A DNA stretch of 64,000 bases, taken from contig NZ_AP023087.1 of the NCBI RefSeq assembly GCF_045862395.1, positions 372,001 through 436,000 on the forward strand, in the 5' to 3' direction. The position numbers and the translations under genes are program-made. Below, one piece after another: positions 43,283 through 52,794 of this stretch. Origin of the DNA: Marinicellulosiphila megalodicopiae (GTDB lineage Bacteria; Pseudomonadota; Gammaproteobacteria; Pseudomonadales; Natronospirillaceae). The notes below the pieces were generated by a model. The model was not told where the DNA came from. It saw nothing but the letters and a program-made list of their open reading frames with translations, and ran no database searches. Within the stretch, counting starts at the first letter, position 1. Every line of letters starts with the position of its first letter.

Positions 43283-43771
43283 ATGACAAAACTTTATATT
43301 TTAAACGGGTTTATAGGATCTGGAAAAACAACATTTGCCAAAAAAATTGAAGCCCAATCCAATGTACAAAGGTTCACAGTTGATGAATGGATGTTGCCAT
43401 TGTTTGGTGAGGCTGATATGGAGCGTGATGTATTTGATTCAAAAATTGAATTTTTAGAGGCGCAATTTAAAAAAATGGCTGAGAAATTTTTAAATAATGG
43501 CGTGGATGTTATTCTTGATTTTGGCGGATGGAGTAAAAACGAACGTGACCAAATGCGACAATGGGCAAATACAATTGAATGTGAATTAAATATGGTCTAT
43601 ATCGATACTTCATTTGAAATATGTAAAGAGCGCGCTTTAAAACGTACCGAACAAAAAACAGAAAACAACTATATGTTTGATGAACAAACTATTGATACTT
43701 TATTCGGTTTTTTTGAAACGCCAAAGGCAGATGAAAAATTTCATAAAATCGTTCAAACAATTTTGAAATAA
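43283..43771 (+). CDS. P-loop kinase-like ATP-binding protein
   Basis: 162 residues. Walker A (NGFIGSGKTTFAKK) is at the N-terminus, followed by a DEW motif and DVILDFGGWSKNERDQ. IDTSFEICKERALKRTEQ looks like a lid segment. It belongs to the AAA_33/zeta-like kinase group that includes chloramphenicol phosphotransferase-like enzymes. The substrate is unknown; small-molecule phosphorylation is inference. It is a single gene with its own AAAGGA ribosome site. Confidence 0.75.
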   Translation: MTKLYILNGFIGSGKTTFAKKIEAQSNVQRFTVDEWMLPLFGEADMERDVFDSKIEFLEAQFKKMAEKFLNNGVDVILDFGGWSKNERDQMRQWANTIECELNMVYIDTSFEICKERALKRTEQKTENNYMFDEQTIDTLFGFFETPKADEKFHKIVQTILK

Positions 43772-43925
43772 TAAATCCGTTTAAGGCTGATTTAATTAAA
43801 TTCTTGATCAATAAATAGACTCTGATTATTGCTAGGTACCTATAAATACTTTCGATCAAACCTAGCTCATCTCTAGATCCATTGTTACACTGTAGTTACT
43901 TCAAATTCCTTCTCTTGAGTTTTCT

Positions 43926-45512
43926 ATGGATCTATACCTAATCATTTTAATTGCATTTATTGCTGGATTTGCTGTTAAGCAAATTGGTTTGCCCCCTATG
44001 CTTGGGTATTTGTTTTCTGGATTTGTGTTATTTAGATTTTATGGTGAGCAAATAGATGCCAGCTTGTTTGACGTACTGGCAGATTTGGGTATCACGCTTT
44101 TATTATTTACTATTGGTCTTAAAGTTAAAATTAAGGATTTAGTCAGTACACCTGTTTTAGCAGGTGCCATTGCCCCAATGGGTTCAATTATTGTAATTAT
44201 AAGTGGCTTATTTACTTTAGCCAGCACTGCAACTGCATGGTTATTGTTTGATGTCTCAATTGGTATGCTTGCATTAATTGCGTTTAGTTTGAGTTTTTCA
44301 TCAACCATTTGTATTGCAAAAATATTTGAAGAAAAAGGCGAGTTAAAAACCCGTCATGGAAAAGTTTCATTAGGTATTTTAGTTATTCAAGATTTTGCAG
44401 CGGTTATTTTTTTGGTTGTGGCAAAAGGCTCTATTCCTGAAATTTGGGCAATTGGGTTATTGTTGATTATTCCTGGTCGGATATTGATTTCTGAAATTTT
44501 AAACCGTGCAGGTCATGCCGAATTATTACCCTTAGCGGGGTTCTTTTTGGCGCTAGGTTGTTATTCATTATTTGAGTTTTGTGGAGTAAAAGGAGATTTA
44601 GGTGCTTTATTGGTGGGTATGTTAATCAGTGGACATCCAAAATCTGCCGAGCTTTATAAATCATTAATGAATTTTAAAGATTTCTTTTTAATTGGATTTT
44701 TCTTAGCAATTGGATTTAGTGCGCTTCCAACTGGTGAAACCTGGTTATTAACGGGTCTTCTAGTAATGATGATTCCGGTGAAATTTGTGTTGTTTTTTTC
44801 CGTTTTGATTTTAGTAGGCCTACGTGCAAGGGCGGCATTTTTATCCTCTCTAGCATTAATGAACTTCAGCGAATTTGGTTTAATCGTGCTTGATATTGCG
44901 ACGGATAAAAACTGGATAAGCGATCAATGGTTGGTTGCTATGGCATTATCGATCAGTGTGTCGTTTATTATTACAAGTGTGGTATTTAAATTTGCCCATG
45001 TGATGTTTGTTAAATATAAACCTTTGATTGTGTTTTTTGAAAGAAAACAAACCATTACCGATATTTGTACTAATCCACCTATTGGTGCAAATGTTTTGAT
45101 TGTGGGAATGGGGCGTGTCGGCAGCTCAAGTTATGATTCATTAAAAATTGTATTGGGAAATAAAGTGTGGGGTGTGGATGCGGACTCTGATCGTGCTCAG
45201 TCTCACAAAGAAGCTGGTAGAAATGTGGCCTTAGCCGATGCGGAAGATGGAGAATTTTGGGGAGTGATTAACCTCAATGAGGTTAAATTAATTATGCTTG
45301 CATTACCAAGTATGGAAGACATGAAAAACGTCATTATCCAACTTAAAATGAAAAACTATACAGGTAAAATTGCAGCAGTAACACAATACAGTGATGATGC
45401 GAAAAAACTTGAGCAATATGGTGCTGATACAGTTTTTAATTATCAAAAAGAAGTTGGGCAGGGTTTTGCTCAGGAAAGTATCGCATTATTGGTTCATGTG
45501 GATAACCAATAA
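43926..45512 (+). CDS. KefB-like monovalent cation:proton antiporter with TrkA-N domain
   Basis: 528 residues. The N-terminal Na+/H+ exchanger-type domain (about 1-370, roughly a dozen helices) is followed by a Rossmann TrkA-N domain (VLIVGMGRVGSSSYDSLKIV) that binds NAD(H). It is likely to control K+ or Na+ efflux. It resembles YbaL/KefB but lacks a visible KefF/G partner. The stop codon is 1 bp from the left end of the IS element, so the extreme C-terminus may have been reshaped by the insertion. Confidence 0.85.
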   Translation: MDLYLIILIAFIAGFAVKQIGLPPMLGYLFSGFVLFRFYGEQIDASLFDVLADLGITLLLFTIGLKVKIKDLVSTPVLAGAIAPMGSIIVIISGLFTLASTATAWLLFDVSIGMLALIAFSLSFSSTICIAKIFEEKGELKTRHGKVSLGILVIQDFAAVIFLVVAKGSIPEIWAIGLLLIIPGRILISEILNRAGHAELLPLAGFFLALGCYSLFEFCGVKGDLGALLVGMLISGHPKSAELYKSLMNFKDFFLIGFFLAIGFSALPTGETWLLTGLLVMMIPVKFVLFFSVLILVGLRARAAFLSSLALMNFSEFGLIVLDIATDKNWISDQWLVAMALSISVSFIITSVVFKFAHVMFVKYKPLIVFFERKQTITDICTNPPIGANVLIVGMGRVGSSSYDSLKIVLGNKVWGVDADSDRAQSHKEAGRNVALADAEDGEFWGVINLNEVKLIMLALPSMEDMKNVIIQLKMKNYTGKIAAVTQYSDDAKKLEQYGADTVFNYQKEVGQGFAQESIALLVHVDNQ

Positions 45513-45513
45513 T

Positions 45514-46589
45514 AATTTTGGCTATGTTTAACATTTTTGTTGCTACTAGCAAAATTCATTTCACGATCTATCCTAAAGTTATACCTTAATGATAGATCGA
45601 AGTATGAACCGCCAACAATTTCAAAAATTAATTAAACAAGCCGCTAAATTAGACCCGGTACAAAAACAAAAGCTTGCCCAAACACTAACATTGCAAGAAA
45701 ACCCCATTTTAGAGCGCCTAGCAAAAGAGTGCATTTCTCATGGAAAATGCATTCATTGCGAAAGTGAGCGTTTGCGAAAATACGGCAAAAGCAACGGCCG
45801 CCAGCGGTTTTATTGTAATCATTGTAAAAAGACTTTTGTTTGCACAAGAGGCAGCGCGTATTTTTATCAGCATAAAGCCGATGACTGGCAAGCCTATTTA
45901 GAGCACATGTTGGATCAAGACAGCATTCGGGTTTGTGCTAAAAAAGTGGGCATCAGTTCGGTGACGTCTTTTAACTGGCGCCACCGTTATATGAATGCAG
46001 CCGAAAACACCTTTGAAGACAGGCTTGAAGGCATTATTGAGGCTGACGAAACATACTTTCGAGAATCTAAAAAAGGCGACAAACATCTTAATCGACCAGC
46101 GCGAAAACGCGGCACAAAAACCTCAACAAAAGGGCTTAATAATACAGATTGGGTGGCAGTGTTGACCGCTATGGATCGGAATCATCACGAGTTTGATCAT
46201 GTTTTAAAACAGGTAACCGGTGACGAAATCGAGATGAATTTAGGCTCAAAAATTGTGGATGAATCCATTTTATGTACTGACGGCCAGCCTGCGTATCATC
46301 AAATTTGTGAAAATCATCATTTGCATCATATTGTGTTAACTAATGCGCGCACTAAAGAAGGCGTGTTTCATATTCAAAATATCAACAATTATCACTCACA
46401 ATTGAAGCAGTGGTATTTAAAAATGCATGGGGTGGCGAGTAAGTATTTACCGAAATATTTGGGGTGGTTTAGGATGTTGGCTTGGCATAAATATCAGGTG
46501 TTTTCTGAAAATTTAAATGAGCAGGAAAAATTGTTAGAATTCAAGCTGTTGCAGATACAGCAACATAATTTTTAAACATAGCCATAATT
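45514..46589 (+). mobile_element. IS1595-family insertion sequence
   Basis: About 1.08 kb with imperfect terminal inverted repeats: the left end begins AATTTTGGCTATGTTTAA and the right end, read inward, AATTATGGCTATGTTTAA. The similarity continues to about 29 bp (TTTTGTTGC against TTATGTTGC). It contains one intact transposase. I find no 8-bp target duplication at the ends, so the copy is old or rearranged. Confidence 0.9.
45589..46575 (+). CDS. IS1595-family (ISXO2-like) transposase
   Basis: 328 residues. An N-terminal zinc ribbon (CIHC and CNHC pairs, about 53-84) precedes the ISXO2-like catalytic domain: EADETYFRE, then LCTDGQPAYHQIC, then HIQNINNYHSQLKQW and GVASKYLPKYLGWFRML. These give the DD-N/E catalytic residues of the family. 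The frame is intact and fills the element, so it could be active. Confidence 0.93.
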   Translation: MIDRSMNRQQFQKLIKQAAKLDPVQKQKLAQTLTLQENPILERLAKECISHGKCIHCESERLRKYGKSNGRQRFYCNHCKKTFVCTRGSAYFYQHKADDWQAYLEHMLDQDSIRVCAKKVGISSVTSFNWRHRYMNAAENTFEDRLEGIIEADETYFRESKKGDKHLNRPARKRGTKTSTKGLNNTDWVAVLTAMDRNHHEFDHVLKQVTGDEIEMNLGSKIVDESILCTDGQPAYHQICENHHLHHIVLTNARTKEGVFHIQNINNYHSQLKQWYLKMHGVASKYLPKYLGWFRMLAWHKYQVFSENLNEQEKLLEFKLLQIQQHNF

Positions 46590-46723
46590 TCGTTCTAAAA
46601 TGTGGATAAGCAAATAAAATCTAAGTTTATCCACAGTATTTCCTATCTCACAAACTATTTAAAACAGACTATACTCATTAAGAGTTTAATTTAAATATCT
46701 ATCTACATAAAAAGGGAATCGTT

Positions 46724-47005
46724 ATGTTGCCACAAGTTACGTCCATTGAGTTGCAAGAAAATTTAGCCCAGTTTTTAAAAAAACAGCGTAAAACTCAAAA
46801 TATATCAAGACGAGAGCTTGCTTTGACAAGCCATGTACCAGAATCCACAATAAAACGTTTTGAAAATACTGGAAATATTTCTTTAAGACAATTTTTAATG
46901 CTATGGAATAGCTTAGATAAGCTCGATCGCATTGACTTATTGTGCATCAATCAAGTGTTTGAACCACTTAGTGCTCAAGATGTGTTACGTGGGAATTTTC
47001 AGTAG
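46724..47005 (+). CDS. Orphan XRE-type HTH protein (HipB-like)
   Basis: 93 residues with a helix-turn-helix (about 26-60: ISRRELALTSHVPESTIKRF). AAGGGAA lies upstream of the ATG. Small regulators of this form usually sit before a HipA-type toxin gene. No such gene follows: the next frame is mtnD, 370 bp away. A hairpin after the gene (TTAAGAAG/CTTCTTAA, 47024-47048) may end its transcript. It lies 134 bp after the IS. Confidence 0.7.
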   Translation: MLPQVTSIELQENLAQFLKKQRKTQNISRRELALTSHVPESTIKRFENTGNISLRQFLMLWNSLDKLDRIDLLCINQVFEPLSAQDVLRGNFQ

Positions 47006-47048
47006 TAATTAATTAACTTAGATTTAAGAAGCCCATTCATCTTCTTAA

Positions 47049-47375
47049 GTGTAATTGAATAAATTTTCCATCGAGGGATAGTCCTGTAAATTTTGCTCGG
47101 CCTAAATTAATTAAAACTTGCCGTTTCACGTATTATATTTATCGCCCTGTTAAAATTAATAAATAAAAACAAGTTATAATTTTCCACAACTCACAACTCA
47201 CAACCCATAATGAACAGCCAGTTCAAATCTAATCCTATAAATTCTTTGAGTTAATCCATTCGTTTTAATCAGTCTGTTATTTAGCCTATGCGATTGGTCG
47301 TTATATTTAGTACTATAGACAAATACAATTTCGAACTGCAAAATTATGCAATTGCAGTATTTACAGGAAAAGCCA
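47049..47375. other. Intergenic region before mtnD
   Basis: AT-rich, with a short run of CACAACT-type units near 47188-47204. I see no gene or clear promoter. A minus-strand 70-codon frame is a shadow. Confidence 0.4.
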
Positions 47376-47924
47376 ATGAGCGAATTAACCATTTTTAACG
47401 ACAGCGACATTCAAGCTGACACACAATCTTCTATTTTTAACAGCACTGATTCTTTAGAAATTAAAGAACAATTACATAAAGTGGGTGTCACTTTTGAAAC
47501 TTGGGACACTTATCAAGTAGATGTTAATAACACTGATGCTGTGTTGTATGCTTATAAGGCCGATCTAGATCGAATTCAAGGCAGTGGCGGATATCAAACT
47601 GTTGATGTGATTTCATTGGATAAAGGCAATCCAAATGCAGCGATGATGCGAGCTAAGTTTTTATTTGAACATCAACATAGTGAAGATGAAGTTCGCTTTT
47701 TTGTGAAAGGAGAAGGGTTATTTTGTCTGCATATTGGCGAGAAAGTTTTTCAAGTTTTATGCACCCAGGGGGATTTGATTTGCGTACCTGCTAATACCAA
47801 ACATTGGTTTGATATGGGAAGTGATCCAATGTTTACAGCGATTCGCTTTTTTAATAATGAAGCAGGTTGGGTGGCAAATAGTACCGAATCAGACATCGCA
47901 ACAAAGTTTCCTCTTTTGGATTAG
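47376..47924 (+). CDS. mtnD: Acireductone dioxygenase
   Basis: 182 residues from the ATG at 47376 (CAGGAAAA upstream). The cupin metal site is visible: FEHQHSEDEVRFFVKG supplies His-x-His and Glu, and TKHWFDMG the last histidine. It cleaves acireductone in the methionine salvage pathway; which metal (Fe or Ni) decides the product. It is convergent with mtnA, so the two salvage genes are transcribed separately. Confidence 0.92.
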   Translation: MSELTIFNDSDIQADTQSSIFNSTDSLEIKEQLHKVGVTFETWDTYQVDVNNTDAVLYAYKADLDRIQGSGGYQTVDVISLDKGNPNAAMMRAKFLFEHQHSEDEVRFFVKGEGLFCLHIGEKVFQVLCTQGDLICVPANTKHWFDMGSDPMFTAIRFFNNEAGWVANSTESDIATKFPLLD

Positions 47925-48085
47925 TGGTTTAAAAATGATAAGCGTGACACTTTTAAAACCTTAGGTTTATATTTAGCTGTCCTTGACTATATTTTTATCA
48001 GGGATTCAGCTAATGGTGTTTTAACTTAGGTCGTTTTTTCTATTATCTCTAACCTCTAACCTATCACTTCCCTGTGAGCGGTATT

Positions 48086-49108
48086 TTATAATGTTTTTAA
48101 GCAACCATTTAATACATCTTGCGGATAATAAACCCCAGTATCTAACACCCAGCCAGTAACCAAATTAGCAGGAGTCACATCAAAAGCAGGATTATAAACT
48201 TTGGCTTGTTTGGGAGCCCATTGGCAAGATCCAAAGCTTCCACTTACACCGGTGACTTCAGAAGAGGCACGCTGCTCAATTGGAATATGTGTCCCACTTT
48301 CACAATCTATATCAAGTGTTGTCACTGGTGCGACTACATAGAATTCAACGTTATGAAAGTTAGCTAAAACCGCTAAATTATAAGTGCCAACTTTATTAGC
48401 AAAATCGCCATTTGCAGCAATTCGATCAGCGCCGACAAATATTTTATCCACTTTACCTTTTGCCATTAAACTGGCCGCCATATTGTCACAAATTAATGTG
48501 TAATCTATTTTCCAATTGCCTAATTCATAAGCGGTTAAGCGGCCACCTTGTAATAGTGGTCGGGTTTCATCTACCCAAACATGAATGTTTTTACCTGCTT
48601 GATGGGCGTGTAGAAACACTCCTAAGGCTGTACCTACACCTGCTGTAGCCAGCGCACCTGTGTTGCAATGGGTCAGTAAATTATCGCCATCGTTAATTAA
48701 TTGCGCGCCAAACGTAGCCATGGCGTCACACATTAAGCGGTCCTGTTCAAAAATACTTTCTGCCGTGATAACAAGCGCATCAACAAATTCCGATTGTTCT
48801 AAAGCCTGTTGCATGGCATCCATACAATTCATTAAATTTACAGCAGTAGGGCGGGCAGCGCGACAATCACTGATGGCTTGAGTTAATTCCATTTTGGATG
48901 TTCCTCGTTCAGCTAGCATAGCAATTAATATACTGGCAGCAATGCCAATGGCAGGTGCGCCTCTGATTTGCAAAGACTGAATCAAATGAATCATTTCTCT
49001 TATTGATTCGCATTCATGCCAAACTTGTTCGTGAGGCAAAAGGTATTGATCCAATATTAATAATTGGTTGTCTTGATATTTAATACTTGCAGCAATCAAA
49101 GCTTTCAC
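48086..49108 (-). CDS. mtnA: Methylthioribose-1-phosphate isomerase
   Basis: About 340 residues from the GTG at 49108 (GGGAA upstream); an upstream TTG is less likely. IRGAPAIGIAAS and the active-site THCNTGALATAG and GADRIAANGDFANKVGTYNL segments identify MtnA. It converts methylthioribose-1-phosphate to methylthioribulose-1-phosphate. It is the third gene in a local cluster of methionine-salvage-related genes. Confidence 0.93.
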   Translation of the reverse strand: MKALIAASIKYQDNQLLILDQYLLPHEQVWHECESIREMIHLIQSLQIRGAPAIGIAASILIAMLAERGTSKMELTQAISDCRAARPTAVNLMNCMDAMQQALEQSEFVDALVITAESIFEQDRLMCDAMATFGAQLINDGDNLLTHCNTGALATAGVGTALGVFLHAHQAGKNIHVWVDETRPLLQGGRLTAYELGNWKIDYTLICDNMAASLMAKGKVDKIFVGADRIAANGDFANKVGTYNLAVLANFHNVEFYVVAPVTTLDIDCESGTHIPIEQRASSEVTGVSGSFGSCQWAPKQAKVYNPAFDVTPANLVTGWVLDTGVYYPQDVLNGCLKTL

Positions 49109-49268
49109 GATGGTATATTCCCAAATAAACAAAGCAGAGATTTTAAGGATTTGTTAGTTAGATGTATAGGCGAATACAGACGTTTGGGAATAAATTAATT
49201 TTTCTAAGGAAGTGTTGGTGAATGAGCGCTTGTTTTTAATATTAATTTTTAAAACAAGCGCCTTATTT

Positions 49269-49313
49269 TTTAGAATTGTTGAGTTTAGAATTGTTGAGTT
49301 TAGAATTGTTGAA
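49269..49313. repeat. 15-bp tandem triplication of a gene tail
   Basis: Three copies of TTTAGAATTGTTGAG (the last ending GAA) at 49269, 49284 and 49299. On the minus strand each encodes the last residues QQF and the stop of the adenine deaminase gene. Only the innermost is used. Confidence 0.92.
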
Positions 49314-50295
49314 TTTTGCGTATCCATTTTGATTTGTCTGCATCACTTAAAAAACTTGCATTAAAACTGTTGATTGCAAGTTGTTTAATTTGTTCATCAC
49401 TTAAACACAAAGCCTCATCTAGGGCGTAAAAATTATCGTTTAAATAACCACCAAAATAACTGGGGTCGTCTGCATTAACAGTGACGCACATACCTTTATT
49501 TAACAAAGAAATAATATTATGTTGTTGCATATTATCAAATACACATAATTTAATATTTGATAATGGACACACAGTTAAAGGCATTTGAGTATTAATTAAA
49601 TGCTCAACTAATATTTCATCTTCAACACAGCGTACACCATGATCAATACGTTGAACGTTTAAGTCATTTAATGCGCTCCAAATATATTCAGCAGGACCTT
49701 CTTCGCCTGCATGTGCTACACAGTTTAAACCTAATGTTTTTGCCTGTTTAAATACAGTTTGAAATTTTTCAGGGGGATTACCTGCCTCGGAACTATCAAG
49801 CCCTACAGTGCTAATCATATTTAAAAAGGGTTTTGCTTGTTCTAATGTTTTTATCGCATCATCTTCATCTAAATGACGTAAAAAACACATAATTAATTGG
49901 CTTGATATGCCCATTGTTTCTTGGGCTTCGTTCATTGCTTTTTTAAAACCATTCATAAATACTTTAAATGGAATATTACGATGAGTATGGGTTTGCGGAT
50001 CAAACATTATTTCGCAATGTTTAATATTATCTTCTTGGCATTTTTTAAAATAAGCAATCATCAGTTGATAAAAATCGTCTTCGTCTTGTAAAACCGCAGC
50101 TCCCAAATAATACAAATCTAAAAACGATTGTAAATTATCAAAATTATAAGCCGCTTGAATTTGCTCAATGCTATTGTAAGGCAGTGGTACATTGTGTTTT
50201 TTTGCAAGCTGCATCATCAAAGCAGGCTCCAGTGATCCTTCAATATGTAAATGTAATTCTGCTTTAGGAATGTTTTGAATCAGTGAGTTTTTCAT
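49300..50295 (-). CDS. Adenine deaminase (adenosine-deaminase family)
   Basis: 331 residues. Metal-binding AELHLHIEGSLEP, catalytic HAGEEGP, RIDHG and NADDPSYFGG are all present. The LDSSEAGNPPEKF stretch and FLRHLDEDDAI fit the adenine-specific branch rather than adenosine deaminase. It converts adenine to hypoxanthine. Beside mtnA and mtnD it would recycle the adenine released when methylthioadenosine is cleaved. Confidence 0.88.
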   Translation of the reverse strand: MKNSLIQNIPKAELHLHIEGSLEPALMMQLAKKHNVPLPYNSIEQIQAAYNFDNLQSFLDLYYLGAAVLQDEDDFYQLMIAYFKKCQEDNIKHCEIMFDPQTHTHRNIPFKVFMNGFKKAMNEAQETMGISSQLIMCFLRHLDEDDAIKTLEQAKPFLNMISTVGLDSSEAGNPPEKFQTVFKQAKTLGLNCVAHAGEEGPAEYIWSALNDLNVQRIDHGVRCVEDEILVEHLINTQMPLTVCPLSNIKLCVFDNMQQHNIISLLNKGMCVTVNADDPSYFGGYLNDNFYALDEALCLSDEQIKQLAINSFNASFLSDADKSKWIRKIQQF

Positions 50296-50350
50296 CGGTG
50301 TCTCTTTTTTAATATTTCCTTAAGTATTATCGTATTTAGCTTATTATTCA

Positions 50351-50406
50351 ACCTCCAACCTCCAACCTCCAACCTCCAACCTCCAACCTCCAACCTCCAA
50401 CCTCCA
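50351..50406. repeat. Heptanucleotide tandem repeat (ACCTCCA)8
   Basis: Eight perfect copies of the 7-bp unit in the gap between the flavin reductase and adenine deaminase genes. On the minus strand it reads TGGAGGT, containing a Shine-Dalgarno-like core. It lies about 60 bp upstream of the adenine deaminase start, outside both coding regions. Confidence 0.97.
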
Positions 50407-50443
50407 ACCATTAACCTTTAACAACGTAAATTAAAGTGAAAGA

Positions 50444-51079
50444 TTAAATAATTAATGGTTTTGGCTGAACCCCAGATTTTGCATAAGCTAATCGTTCTAA
50501 ACGATGTGTCGTGTGGTAATTATCCAACCCTGAAACAGCAACTGTGTTTAACTGTTCAATATCAATGTATCCATCATTTTGAATAACATTATCTTGCACA
50601 ATCACTTCTACAATTTTACCAATAACTAAATGGGTGTTGTTGTATTTTATTTGAGATTGCTCTACTAACTCTAAACCAATTCTGACTGTTGATTGTTCAA
50701 CATAAGGGGCGGCAATAGTATTACTAAAAATCGGTATTAAACCTGTTTCATCAAATTCAGATTCTGTTTTAGCATATCGCGCCGAGGTTTGATGGGCCTG
50801 TTTGTACATAGATTGGGTGACGTTATTTAACGTAAAAAATCCAGTTTCAATAATATTGCTTAACGTATGACGCTCAACACTGTCAGGTCGATTTATAAAA
50901 CCCATCAAAGCAGGGTCAGCACCTAAGTGAAATACCGAACTAATAATGGCAAGATTATGCTGATCGTTTTTATCGATGCTACCAACTAAATTGGCGGACT
51001 TAAAACCTGAAAGAGAATTAATGAAATTCACTTTAAAGCGATGGTCCATGTTTTCGATGTCAGGTAGTGAAAAGTGCAT
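50444..51079 (-). CDS. Flavin reductase-like FMN-binding protein
   Basis: 211 residues with the split-barrel flavin fold: VNFINSLSGFKSANLVGSID, then LGADPALMGFINRP and ETGFFTLNNV. It probably binds FMN and uses NAD(P)H to reduce flavin or a small substrate. The partner enzyme is not evident. The start is supported by a purine-rich site upstream. Confidence 0.82.
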   Translation of the reverse strand: MHFSLPDIENMDHRFKVNFINSLSGFKSANLVGSIDKNDQHNLAIISSVFHLGADPALMGFINRPDSVERHTLSNIIETGFFTLNNVTQSMYKQAHQTSARYAKTESEFDETGLIPIFSNTIAAPYVEQSTVRIGLELVEQSQIKYNNTHLVIGKIVEVIVQDNVIQNDGYIDIEQLNTVAVSGLDNYHTTHRLERLAYAKSGVQPKPLII

Positions 51080-51305
51080 AGTGAAAGCCTATTTGTATGT
51101 GAAAGTGGTTATTATTTTAGTCATTTTGTTTTACGTGGAATTTTGAGTATTGGATGTGATATAGCTAAATCCATTAAGTTTTGAATGGTGGAGTATGTTT
51201 ATTTTGATTTTGATTTTGATGTAGAGTCGTTGTTTGTATATTCCAGCTAATTGAAAAATTCAGAACTAAAAAGCGACGCATTCATAAATACGTCACTTCT
51301 ATTAT

Positions 51306-52511
51306 TTATTTATCTAATTTTCTAATCCATTTAATAATTTTTCTATCGAGTATTTTTTTACGAATCTGACTATCAATTAAATAATTATCAGCCTCGCCAC
51401 CGTCAATGGGATTATTCACAACTTTAACATTGGCCTGTGTAAATAAATCACCTGTATCAACTAACATTGGTGTCATCGCGCCGCCACCTCCGAGCAATAA
51501 TACATCGCCGTTAAAATATTCTAGTTGATCGGTAAATGTGCGCTCGCCTGTGAATGCACAATTAATATCTAAGTGATGTTGTACGCTAGCTAAATGACCA
51601 AAGGTATCGTAATCACGATAAAATAATTCGATATCGACATATTTAAAATCAGATAAATCGGTTTTTGCTAAGCCAAATACATAGCTGGCACTATAGGCAT
51701 TTTTACCCAAAAATCCGGGTACACCTAAAATGGTGAGTAATGTTTGTTTATTAGTGAGTCCCATAAAAATAGGGCTGTCTTGTTCTGGATAGTATCGTGC
51801 TAATGATATGACTGGGTCGAATCCTTCAAGCACATTTAAATAATCGACACCTTGGGATTGAGCCATTTTAAAATCATCACAACTTTGCATATTATGAATT
51901 TGAGTTTCTATATCATTGGAATACAAAGCGCCCGTTGAAAACACACCTACAAAATCATCAGGATAACGATTAACCGTCGCAATAGCCGCCATACCGCCAC
52001 CTGTTATGCCTCCGACTACCACCTCTTGATTACCTGCATTAATCACATGATCTTTTAACCATTTAATATCTTCAACGCGTTGATCCAGTCCCCATGTTTG
52101 CATAATTGAACAGTCATTTTGTTCACAAATACTCGCATCGCCAAACAACATACGATCTTCAATGACCCACACTTCAAACCCTGCTTTTGCCAACACAGCT
52201 TCAAAGCTGTCTAAATATTTTCCTGTACTGCTGATACTTAAATGATCAATCGTCACATTAAATGATGAGGCTAAAATCACGATAGGTAATGCTTTTTTGT
52301 GTTTATGCTTATATTTATTTTTATGTTCGCGTTTAATTTGTTTAGTGCTGAATTGATTCAACACATTATCGCCATCTTGCCAATTTTGCTCGACAATAGT
52401 GAGAGGCCCTTCTTTAGTTTTGAATTCGTCAATCAGAACAGGTTGCGCCATTGCAGATAAACTGACAAAACATAATGTAGCTATTGAACTTATAAGATTA
52501 ATTTTTCGCAT
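51306..52511 (-). CDS. Secreted alpha/beta-hydrolase-like protein
   Basis: About 401 residues from the ATG at 52511 (AAAGGGACC upstream). The signal peptide (ISSIATLCFVSLSAMAQ) is followed by an alpha/beta hydrolase pattern. The nucleophile elbow position reads GGITGGGMAA, with threonine where serine is normal. A possible acid/histidine is in DTFGHLASVQHH. This raises doubt about catalytic activity. No substrate can be proposed. Confidence 0.65.
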   Translation of the reverse strand: MRKINLISSIATLCFVSLSAMAQPVLIDEFKTKEGPLTIVEQNWQDGDNVLNQFSTKQIKREHKNKYKHKHKKALPIVILASSFNVTIDHLSISSTGKYLDSFEAVLAKAGFEVWVIEDRMLFGDASICEQNDCSIMQTWGLDQRVEDIKWLKDHVINAGNQEVVVGGITGGGMAAIATVNRYPDDFVGVFSTGALYSNDIETQIHNMQSCDDFKMAQSQGVDYLNVLEGFDPVISLARYYPEQDSPIFMGLTNKQTLLTILGVPGFLGKNAYSASYVFGLAKTDLSDFKYVDIELFYRDYDTFGHLASVQHHLDINCAFTGERTFTDQLEYFNGDVLLLGGGGAMTPMLVDTGDLFTQANVKVVNNPIDGGEADNYLIDSQIRKKILDRKIIKWIRKLDK

Positions 52512-52794
52512 AGTTGGTCCCTTTTGGAAAATAATGAATGAATGCATAAAAGTGAATAACAGCTTTTATATAACAGTTTTTATACACCTAAACATCCTAG
52601 CACAGGTTTTTTGATTTTTTCTGAAATTTTTATTGTGCTAGTTAAAACACAATAAGTTGGTTTAATAGTTATTGAACTCTATTTCAATTGAGTATTTGCA
52701 ACGCAATGGAGGGTTATGAACGTTTCACATAAATATACTTAAATGTTTATTCACAGCAAAAAAAGATGCGCTTATTATTTAGTTTTTAACTTCT

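Noticed and set aside
45498..46597. 8-bp target site duplication around the IS1595 element
   Set aside because: The flanking octamers do not match for either plausible choice of element end.
50351..50406. Regularly spaced repeats considered as a CRISPR array
   Set aside because: Units are 7 bp with no spacers and no cas genes nearby. The same applies to the 91-bp array at 12511, whose units are contiguous copies of a gene tail.
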